The notes under the pieces are model-generated. The model was not told the DNA's origin. It worked only from the letters and a program-made list of their open reading frames with translations, and searched no databases. The translations under genes were made by a program, and so were the position numbers. From the NCBI GenBank assembly GCA_021396245.1, contig WNYE01000066.1:1-64000 (forward strand): DNA of 64,000 nucleotides, given 5' to 3'. This DNA is from Sporothrix humicola (taxonomy: Eukaryota; Ascomycota; Sordariomycetes; Ophiostomatales; Ophiostomataceae). Position 1 is the first letter of the stretch, and every line of letters begins with the position of its first letter. This document shows, piece by piece, positions 52,001 to 62,100 of the stretch.

Positions 52001-53383
52001 TGTTGTTATGGCGGGCTGGGCTTGAAATGAAGATGGAGGCAGTACAGGCAGATAAACAAATCAAAGAATTGATCAAAAGGTTACCTTTAAATGAAATAAA
52101 TGGAATGACAAAAATAAAGGAATCAAGCGAAAAAGAGAAATGGGAGATGGGGTCGGATCGCCGTGGTCTATCCTCGTAAAGTCTTCAACCAGCAGGGTGA
52201 TGAAAGTCGTATATGAAGATGAATAAATAGATGGATCGAAAGACCATTGGAAAGAAAATAGTAATAAGGAAAAGACTGATAGGGGTGCTCTTGTCTTTTT
52301 TTTTTTCCTTCCTTTTTTTTTCTGCACTTGTCTCATCGAAAACAGGCAGTCGCGGCTGCCTGCCTGTAAGTGGCAGCACGTGATGCCACGATCCGCATGC
52401 ATCACGTCAACAGCACATCGAGCATGCATAAACGCAAGATTGAAGCATCCGACACAATTGCCAGCAGAACAGCCCAGAGCCCAAGACAGTTATTACACTG
52501 GCGGAGACCTGGTTTCATTGGCGGTTCTTCTATTATTTCCCTCTTTTTTTGGCCTGTGCCTTCACGACCAGAGGAGGCTTGTCACCAAACGAGCGGCCAA
52601 TTTCAAAGGCCTGGCTGTCCTACCATCTATATCACAGCCACCGAGATGTCTTCCACAATGGGATGGCAAGCCACTGGACACAATCCCGACGATAACCTGA
52701 CAGTGCCTTATGTGAGTGTCTTAAAGCCATAAAGGGTTATCTCGACAAAATTATCAAGTCTCGTAAACAGCAGCAGGATATGGGCGATGAACATGTGTAG
52801 ACTTATGACTGATTTGACATATATTTATTCTTTTGTTCTTGCTTATAGTTTTTTGAATCAATATTTGGAACACAACATTTCATTTTCATTTTCATTTATT
52901 TACTTTATATTTTATTCGAGTGTTTATACAGTGGGTTGCCGATAGGAACGAGCCTACGAAAAAAAAGCTAAACGCGACAGAAATGACACGCTCTCTCTTT
53001 AAAAAGCAACAACGATATAAAAGTGTTATAAATGTATAAAATAATTTATATACACTGGTAAAGAAATGCTTCTTTTACTTTAATTTATTTTTTAATATAT
53101 TTTCAATGAATGTTATTATTATTAATTATTAAAATTTATTTAAAGCTGCGCAAAAATAATTTTCCAAAATTAAGACAAAAAACCAACATTTACAACAGTT
53201 GAAATTACAACCGCCCATTAACTATAAATAAAAATCCGAATCGTACAAAGTAAAATAAAACTAATTAACTATACAATTTGACAAATAAATGATTTTTTAA
53301 CATTTCTGCAACGATTGTTGTGGCTGTTTGAAAAAGGCTCATTCCTAATGGCAAGTGACTGTATGTCCTCTTGTTAAACTTAT

Positions 53384-53440
53384 GTTGTGAGACCTCACGG
53401 TCTCGACCTTGTTGCGGGTGCATCACTCACAAGCCCTAAT
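53384..53440. repeat. Nested inverted repeats, possible LTR or element remnant
   Basis: TTGTGAG (53385-53391) is inverted as CTCACAA (53426-53432); inside it GAGACC (53389-53394) and GGTCTC (53399-53404) form a 6-bp stem with a TCAC loop. The segment is GC-richer than its AT-rich surroundings and begins TGTTGTGAG, reminiscent of retroelement LTR ends. No target-site duplication or partner was identified. Confidence 0.45.
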
Positions 53441-53561
53441 ATTAAGCTAAAAAATATATAAAAATATCATTGTACAGTAGGTCTTTTCTATCATTCCATT
53501 TTCTATTATTTATTTTTGTAAATAGAGCCAAAATATAAAAGGAAGGAGCGAAAAGGGGTAC

Positions 53562-53648
53562 AAGTGTTGTAAGTGCTGTAAGTGCTGTAAGTGCTGTAAG
53601 TGCTGTCAGTGCTGTCAGTGCTGTAAGTGCTGTAAGTGCTGTAAGTGC
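53562..53648. repeat. 9-bp tandem repeat (AAGTGCTGT)n
   Basis: About 9.5 units of AAGTGCTGT in 87 bp. The first unit reads AAGTGTTGT, units 6 and 7 begin with C, and the last is truncated into AAGTGCATGT. It lies about 0.7 kb upstream of the start of the gene at 54359. Confidence 0.9.
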
Positions 53649-54358
53649 ATGTAATTGCTGAAGTGCGGCTCTTCATGAGTACATGACGTCACGTGACAGC
53701 GTGTGTTGATCTGATATGTGGGTGGGTCCTGTCACATCAGGCTGGCCAGCGCAAACAACAACATCTCGCAATCTCGAAACACTTTAAGCGCCCGACGAAA
53801 ACCGCAGCGCTCCGCAACAGGACATTACCAGAAAGGTCCTATTTTTCTTTTCCTTTCATATTATTCATTCTCCTTCATGACACAAACCACACCAGGACCC
53901 ACGGTGCTGCCTAGAAGACGGCCTCGAGGAGCTTGATTTCAGGGGCGGAGGCTGCATAAAGGGCCAACGCATCGAGGTATGCGAAGTTGCATATTCAAAG
54001 AAAGGACGCACACATCCAATCAGACGGACGCGCCGAACTCTTTCTCGACTTGCGTGCACTTTTGTGCTCTCTTCTACTCTTTTTCCGCACTCTCTTGCTC
54101 GTTTCTGCACTTGACATGCTGGCCGCGACCTGCTGGCCGCATCGTCTGGCCTTCTTGTCTCCATCTTTCGTCCAACCTCGAGGAGGCTTTTTTATCATTC
54201 ATCCTATCTTCAAGCGGCCCAATCTGCAGACCTTCTTAGGCAGCGGCGGCTCGCAACCGCTCATCTGAGGCGGCTCTCGGAGTGAGCTCGGAGTGAGGCA
54301 GAACTGAGAGACAAGGAGGGAAGGATAAAGGGATTGCTGTCCCACCATCACCTCCACA

Positions 54359-56143
54359 ATGGCTTTGAACGGACAGGCCAACTGTCTTGACGGGCACATA
54401 TCACAGGACTTTTCATCTTGTGGAGTCGAAGTAGACAACATTGCCGACATTGAAAGCAAAACCTCCTCGCCGCCCACAAAACGAGTATTCGAGGCTGGGC
54501 CAGGAGAAGATCAGGACTTTACGCCTGCTCCCAAGAAAGCTCGTCTGTCTTCACCACCACTACAACAACCACAACCACAACCACATCACCTCTCACAAGA
54601 CGAGGATCTCGCTCCAGAGCCAGATCTAGATCGAAATCCAGACTTGGACGCAGAAGAGAGCATCGAACTCGACGCCGACGACCAAGAGCAACCTACGCCA
54701 CCACGCTACCCAGCAGGTGACCCTCTTGATCTTGGCCGCCCTGTTGACCCTTACAGCAGACTCGACGCTTTTGTTTCTCGGTGGCTCGAGACGGTCGGCT
54801 CCTCTGGGCATAAACACAAACGCAACCGGAGCTGGCACTCGGACGGCTCCTTTGATCATCTAGACCAAGAGAACCCATCAGATTCACAGCCAATACCACA
54901 ACCAATACATCAGCCAATATCAAATCCACGGCGATCCAAGTCAGCACCTCCCGTCATGGATCGCAAGGATAACGACGGTTTTGCCGTCCCGCTCACTCCG
55001 TCTTCATATTCTGGGCGGAGCAACGGCAGCGGCCGTGGCCGCGGCCGCGGCGGCCAAAGCGCAGGCTCTCGGTCTGACGCCCGGTCGGTCTCTCCTTCCG
55101 GGAGCACACTTCCGGTTGAACACCCGACGTACCGTGATCTCTTGAAGAAAAACAGAATTTTCTTGCGCGACAACTGGTCCGAACTGCCTGGCCACGTCGA
55201 GGCCATTGTGACGCGGATCCGGGGCAATCGGTCTTCGCCCGGCCCGTCCGAGGAGGAGATCCGAAACGACACCAACCTCGTCGAGATCCTCCAGGGCGCG
55301 TATGAAGAGGACGTGGTGGAATATTATCTCAAGACCATTTTTCCCAAGCCAGACATTCGAGAGCCCCTCCGGGCCTCGGGCAAGCTGGCGATGAATAGGC
55401 TGTCGGTCCCCTTTGCTGCCAATGTCGGTTCGTCGAACGCTGCCGCCGGCCTCGACGCAACGGCGCCCCAGTTTCGGACGCCGTCGCCGGACAAGCTGTA
55501 TGGGTACAGCATCTGGGCCTTTCCGGACGCGGCCCAGGCTAAGCAGGTGGACGATAAACTGTCGTTTGCCGCAGCCAACTACGACGTCAAAAAGGCTTTT
55601 TTCCCCTTTCTGCTCGTCGAGTTCAAGGGATTCGGCGGCACCACATACACGGCCACCAACCAGTGCCTCGGCGGCGCGGCGACCTGCGTCAACATTGCCG
55701 AGATGCTCAACTACGAGATGCGTAAGCATGCCCAGACCCAGACCCGGACCGTGGGCCGAAGCGCGCCCGCCCCCCTTACCAATTTCGACTCGACTATCTT
55801 TAGCGTCGCCATGAGCGGCAGCGAGGCCCTGGTGTACGTCTCGTGGCGACACGACGAGTTTACCTACTACACGCGCATCGTCGAGTCGTTTACGCTGCAC
55901 CGCCCCGGCCACTACATCCAGCTCCGCCGCATGGTGCGCAACATTGTCGACTGGGGCATGGGCGAGCGGCTGCAGGTCCTCAAGCAGTCGCTCGACTTTC
56001 TTATTCACGGGTCGGCCCAGCCCCAGCCACCACCTCAGGGCGCTCAGGTTGCGAGAGGAGACAAGGTGCGGGAGCGGTCGCCCGAGTCGGCAGCCGGTGG
56101 CAGCAGCAGCGGCAGCGTCTCGGGCAAGAAGCAGCGGATGTGA
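54359..56143 (+). CDS. Fungal DUF family protein, paralogue B (retains E-x-K motif)
   Basis: 594 residues, single exon. The first 250 residues are disordered with acidic (DLDRNPDLDAEESIELDAD), His/Gln/Pro and Gly/Arg (GRGRGRGGQS) stretches. The globular domain (about 255-560) has RDLLKKNRIFLRDNW, PDKLYGYSIWAF, FPFLLVEFKGFGG (E421-F-K423), NQCLGGAATCVNIAEMLN, TIFSVAMSGSEALVYVSW and MVRNIVDWGMGERLQVLKQSLDFL. PD followed by a core strand with E-x-K is the pattern of PD-(D/E)XK folds, and I judge it close to families annotated DUF7924; both points need a profile search. It is head to head with paralogue A across 2.4 kb, and differs from A in retaining the charged motif and in a longer N-terminus. 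Role unknown; DNA processing is speculation. Confidence 0.82.
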   Translation: MALNGQANCLDGHISQDFSSCGVEVDNIADIESKTSSPPTKRVFEAGPGEDQDFTPAPKKARLSSPPLQQPQPQPHHLSQDEDLAPEPDLDRNPDLDAEESIELDADDQEQPTPPRYPAGDPLDLGRPVDPYSRLDAFVSRWLETVGSSGHKHKRNRSWHSDGSFDHLDQENPSDSQPIPQPIHQPISNPRRSKSAPPVMDRKDNDGFAVPLTPSSYSGRSNGSGRGRGRGGQSAGSRSDARSVSPSGSTLPVEHPTYRDLLKKNRIFLRDNWSELPGHVEAIVTRIRGNRSSPGPSEEEIRNDTNLVEILQGAYEEDVVEYYLKTIFPKPDIREPLRASGKLAMNRLSVPFAANVGSSNAAAGLDATAPQFRTPSPDKLYGYSIWAFPDAAQAKQVDDKLSFAAANYDVKKAFFPFLLVEFKGFGGTTYTATNQCLGGAATCVNIAEMLNYEMRKHAQTQTRTVGRSAPAPLTNFDSTIFSVAMSGSEALVYVSWRHDEFTYYTRIVESFTLHRPGHYIQLRRMVRNIVDWGMGERLQVLKQSLDFLIHGSAQPQPPPQGAQVARGDKVRERSPESAAGGSSSGSVSGKKQRM

Positions 56144-59100
56144 TGGACATGCACCATACACCCGCTGCTTTCATCTCTTCTCGCACAGCATTTGATTGTT
56201 TTTTTTTCTCTTTTTTTTTACATGACAGCGGCTCCCTTGTTTACAATTTTGTTTGACGTCTTCTTCTTTTGGATAATGACCATTGTTTTCATTCTAATGA
56301 CAGCGTTTGATATTTTTGTCTTTATTTTTTCTTCGATTTTGAATATATTTTACATATTTGTTTGTTTTCAATGTTTAAGATTTTTGGTATTTTCGTCACA
56401 ATTATACAAGTCAAGCCTGATGACCTTGTGTAAGCACCGTCTGGTGTCTCTCCGTCTGATGTTGTGTAAGTAATACTGTAAGTGTGAACAGAGATCGTAT
56501 TAGTCCCTTTAAACCTTGAGACGGATAAATAAAAATATAAAGCATATCATGTCGGGATAAGAGTAAACAAAACAACATTCACCGCGTAGTCACTGCCTGT
56601 TTTGGTTTATTTTTTGTATTTTAATATTTTTTTTTATAAGTAATAATTTTACCTTGTATTTTAATCTTTATTTCTTTATTTTTTATTTCAAAATCATTAA
56701 TATCAACATCGATCACCAAACAATCCTCAGAATACTGTCACACATTATTTGTCATGTGATGAAGTGTTGCCTGTTTTTCTTGCTTTTTTGATTCCTGTTA
56801 CCTTTTGCCGCCGCCCCCAATTGTGAGCTCACTCACTTGATTGCAGCCTTCCCATCGTCCTTGTCCTTTTCTCCATTTGCCTATCACATTGCATACAGCT
56901 TGTCGCACCTGTTTTTTTCACGTTTAAGAGACAGTGACGTATGGCCGGACGCACCGAGTTGGAGTTTCTTGTCTTGTCGCCTCTGGTTACTCAAATCACA
57001 TAATCATGCTCCGTCCTCGGATTGTCTGCGAGCACGCCTTCTGTCCTTTGCCTCTCCTCGCTTTAAACCCGGATGCCCCGTTTCTGCGTCGTGCATTGCA
57101 GGATGCAGTCACTGACTGTAGTCGGTGGGTATAAGTTGGGCCGCAATGAGGGTCGTGGGCAATGAGAGATAAAGGACATAAAAAACACCGACGACATGGC
57201 TATTGACATTCCGCCTGCGATCCTCGGCCTTGTCAACTCTGATCGTGAGTCTTTCAGTCGTCCCCTCATCAAGTCGTCTTTCCCACGATATTATCCCCCA
57301 TCGGGACGACCAGGTTCCGCAGGTTCCGTTCGAATGGCGGGGACCCCAAAGAAATGTGATTCTGGGCAGTCTGGGCAACTGGGCACTCAACAGAGAGGGC
57401 ACTCTACGGCAATCAAAAACAAGGGAAACAAAGCCGAGAATAAGAAGCAGCTGCTTGCAAATGCTCCCCAAGGAGCTCCAGCCCAGCTCCAAAAGGTGTG
57501 GCAGCCTGCATGGCGTCGATTGTGCGGAATATGCAGACCTATGACTGTTTTCCTCCTCTTCCCAAGACCAAAGAAGCCGCAACGAGCGGTTAAGATGCTG
57601 AATGGGGAAGCCGGGTCGTCAGACTGAGTGTGTGTACTGACAGAAAGTGCTTCCCCGGAATAACCGCATTTGGTGTGCAGACAATTGACGTTTGTTCCCG
57701 GAGAGAATAGAGCCAGACCAGCTCTCCCGTGAGCTCACGTTGTTCCCACGTTTCCCCTCCCAATCCTAATCCGAATCCTGGCCATGCTCTACTTGTCAAG
57801 CCCATCCTCCCATGGAACACTGTCCACCGCCCGATATTGCGGCGAGGAGGAGGTGGAGGAGGAGTAGGGAATGGAAATGGCAATAGAGAAAATACCTCTT
57901 CCCACGTGAGCGTTTAATATGCAGCACTCTTTGCAGTTATTTGTCCTGCGTATTGCGGCGGCAACCGGTCGATCTGGGCCGAGGACTGCACACAGACAGC
58001 AAAGTGCGTTCTTTTCAACACTGACTGTCTTCAACGACGACGATATTCCCGAGATATTCCAACTTTACAAGTAATTACGAACAAGTGCACGCGAATGCTC
58101 TGCCTCCTTTCCCTGCCACTGCCCCTCTTTTGGAGAGTCGCCTTTTTGTCTGCAGGCTGACACTGACGGATATTCAAGAGGAAGAGAGACGATAATAAAG
58201 TTAACCCGGGATAGCTGCAGTCAAGAACCCCTCCTTCATTTGTTCGTCCATCATATGCAAGCTCTCAAAAGGTTCCAGAGAAGAAAATGTGACTCTTCAA
58301 ACCCCTTGTCATTTGTGACCCCTCTTCATGCAGGTGTTAGGGTACAGTCTTCCTTTTTCTGTCGTCTTTCGTTGCTTGCTCTCTTTTGTCGGTCTGCAGG
58401 TGAGGGCGGGGCACAAAAGAGGGCCAAGACAGGACAGAGGACAGTGGACATCCAAAAGACAGACTACGAATGCACTGCAACAGCGATGCAACAGTACGGA
58501 GTCGTGGGGACATTGGCTCTCTTCTCTCCGTCTTCTCGTTCGTGTCTTCGAAGGGTCCATACAGACGGAACCCTATTATCGCCATTCGGCACAGACGAGG
58601 GACTACAGAGTGCAGAACCAAAGAATAAAAGTAGGGACAGCTCAAGAACAAGCGGTCAAACTGACGCCGACAGACGGCAGACGACGGCCAGAAGATCGGG
58701 ATGTTTTGAATGCATCTGCTTAAAAATAATCTGGGCCATTGTGGACACAGTGGACTGCAGACAACAGGGCGACTTCGGGCGTCTGCATCATGCTCTGCTC
58801 TTTCTCTCATGTGCGGGGCATCTGTGCTTCTGCTTCTGCTTTCTTTTGTGGTCTGGGTCCCGTCGAATGGGGGTCATTGCCGCCTGTTGTCTGTGATTGC
58901 ATTTACTGTATGCATTTACATTTGCATTCCACACGGTTGTCACCGTTTTGAAGTTGGCTTCTCAGAGTCATCCAACGGCATGCCTATGTTAGAGTGCATT
59001 CCGGCAGTCCAGTCACTCTCCAGTCACAACCACCACTCCCATCACTGGTGCCTGTGCCTGTCCGCCCTTCTGGCAATGGTCCGATTGGCACACTCTCCGA

Positions 59101-62100
59101 CGTCCACCCACACGAATTGTATGACTTTGTCGAAACCATCCGAGGACGGCACCGAGGCAGCAGCCTCTTTATTTTCTTCGCAGTCATGAGGACTGTCGTG
59201 CCGGAGAATTCTACGAGTAGTGTGTAGCGTTAAAAGTTTGTTGGGAAATTGAAGACCACTACACAGAACTAGACTTTTCGAAAGTCTAGCAGATCACGAG
59301 CGACGGGTTTCTTGTCGAGGAATTGGAGCCCCTCCATTGACTTTAGACAAAAGAAGAAACGGACGCAGCGACGTGCATTAGTTTGGAGGCTGTCGATTAC
59401 GAGAAAAGAAAATAAAAAGGCTCGAGCTTTGGCGGCGAACGGCGAGGCAAGGCCGAGATTTGAGTCGAGGAGAGGCAGAGGCTACGAGAAAAAGGAATGG
59501 AGGGGAATTGAAGGAATAGTTAGGACGGAGGAGTGTCGAGATATCCATTGCTGCGCCTGTGATTTGTCAGTTGACTGCGGAGCCGTCAAGCAAGACACTT
59601 GCTCTCACAAACTCCTCAAACTCAACTCACCGCTAGAATCGGGCTGAGGCGGGCAGCAGCGGGCTGGGCGGACTGGACAGCGGGCTGCACGGGACTGGAC
59701 CGACGGCGGCTGTCAGGCGATGCTGACAGGCTGGATTTCTGGGCAAGAGGAGGGTTGACTTCGAGTCACGATTTATGTCTTAACTTTTTGACGAAGAGAG
59801 ATGTCAGATCCCTCGCATCTAGCTGTAGCGCATCGTGATTCGTCGGTGAATGCTGGAGTGGCTGTCAGTGATGAGTCGTGACGACTGTGAGTGATGAGGG
59901 CTACTGTCAGACAGGAATTTTTTATTTTCATGAATTACTGTGGCCTGTTCGTATTACTTTGTTGTGCACTCCGTACTCGCCTCACATCTAGGCTTCTTTA
60001 TTTCGAGGGGCAAATACGCAAAAACGCACGGAGCAATTCTCCATAATTACGTCGACGGAGACGTCGTCGTGAACTCGCTGAATTTGATTTTGTCGAGACG
60101 ACGTCGAAGTCTTCTTTCGTCTTCTTTTTGCCCGTCATTTCTTGTCGATTTCTTGCTGGAATTGCTCGGACCGAGATGATCGTCAACTGAGTTGGAGGCT
60201 TGACTGCGGCCACCTTCACCACCTGAACGTCCTTTTTAGTGGGAGTCCTCTGAAGAGAAGACCCCAATACTCTCCGGTAAACCCTGGAGAATGCAAGACA
60301 TACAGCCATTTCTCTGAAAATCTCCTGCAAACTCGAACTGTGCGGAGAGACGATCGTCGGTGCATGATTGGTGGGAGGGAGCAAAGTCGTCAAAAGAGAA
60401 ACCGGTATTTGTGTAGTTTGTGGCTGTTCTGGAAAGGGCTCTCCGGCCATCGTCACTCGTCACGAGCTTTTCTGTCCGTTTGGTCTGTCTTCTGTCTCAC
60501 AAGCTGGAAATGGACACCACCTTTATGAGTCCCTCAGCCTGGCAGGCAGCGTATTGGAGTGCCCGGAGTGACCTCAGCGGCGGATGTGGAGGGAAGAGGG
60601 AAGGCAGAAAACCTGGTGCAGGGCAACAACAATGACATATCGTTCGTGTAAACTCTGGATAGACACGGCTGTGGTTGACACGAGCAGACAACACGCCCAA
60701 TACCACCCACATTGTCGACGTCAATACGGAACTGTGGCAAAGATGAACGAAGAGGACAGACAACAGACCGGGCACAATCTCGTATGCACAATGTGTAAGA
60801 TGCTGGAATCGCATTTGTTTGGATTTGTTTTGTGACTTGGATTGCCAGCCTGCCTGCCAGCCGTCCAATCGTGGCGCATTCTTTCATCCTCTTGCTTCCC
60901 ATATGAAATCATCACCGCCTCCTTCTTGCATCCTTGCCTGCATCCTTTGAGATATGCTTACCTGTAGCCTGTAGCCTGTTGCTATTCAGCTCAGCTGTAG
61001 CTGTGAGCCCTCGTCTATTCCTCATCTAGATACGGGGTGCATCTGTATTATGACTCCGCGACATACAGCTGTCATATCTCTTGATCCTTCTTCCTAGTTG
61101 GGAAGCTCTCTAGATTGAGGCGCATGTCTGCCTGTTGTCTGGTGTGCTGCGACCGTGGTCTGTTACTGTGACTGTTGGCCGCTGTTGGCCATCCTGGCCG
61201 CTCATACTGGCCACTCCTCCAGATCGCCCGGCTTGTGACGATCGTGAAAACGGTCAACACGAGACGAGACCGAGACTACCAATAGAGTAAGCCTCGTGCA
61301 TGCCTTTAGCAGTCTTGGTGATGCTGTTTTTAACTCGAGCTGAGCCTGCCCGCACAGGCCACAGGCCAGCCGGAGAGGCCACAGGCCAGTCCAGCAGGCC
61401 AGGGTGCACTGGCGGCCAGGCCCGCAACGATCAGACTGCAGCAGGCTGACAGGCTCAAGCTGTGGACAGGGCCCATTGTGCAGGGCTGTGAAGGCTGTGC
61501 TTTTGTCGATGGAGGAAAGGATTTCACATATCAAAGACGACAGAAGACGAAATACGGAAGGAATCTCTCGACTGTAAACTATCGTGAGGATGCCAGACCG
61601 ATACAGAACGGGAAGCTGTTTACACTCCGTTATGTTGTTGTTCTCATTTACTTTTTACTTTCCGTATTATTTTTGGGGCACTCAGTACCCGCGGCTGTTG
61701 AGGCATTTCATCCATCCCACACAGACTGTGCACATCAAATTGTCCGCCTGTCCGCCGGATATCGTGAAGAAGAGACAACATAATAAAAAAATAAAATAAA
61801 AAATAAAAATGAAAAACACATTTTAGGAAAAGAAAATGCCCCATTCTTGTCGTTCTCGTGGACATCCACCCAACCCCAGCTCACAGATCTACGGGTCTTC
61901 AGTAACCAGAAAAGGCAAGAGAACAATTTGTGAGATCCTAGATCATGCAAACTGCAAGCTGCAAAGCAAGAGACCCAGACGCCAGAGGCGCCCAACAAAA
62001 GGCCAACAAAAAGGAAACAGAACACCGAGGGTACGATGAGAGGCTAGAAAACAGACAAAAGTAGCTGGTCAGGGGTGGCTGTTAGGTTTTTTTTGTGGGA

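Larger units (their letters stand above)
52001..54358. other. Head-to-head spacer between the two paralogues
   Basis: 2.36 kb. 52800-53330 is very AT-rich but keeps CA and TG dinucleotides, so it is not heavily RIP-mutated. It holds nested inverted repeats (53385-53432) and a 9-bp tandem array (53562-53648), annotated separately. The frames at 53693 and 53979 have no domain. No gene is supportable. Confidence 0.55.

Noticed and set aside
53562..53648. CRISPR-like repeat array
   Set aside because: Units are 9 bp, contiguous and without spacers; a eukaryotic minisatellite.
55004..56161. 385-codon minus-strand frame opposite paralogue B
   Set aside because: Antisense shadow with no domain.
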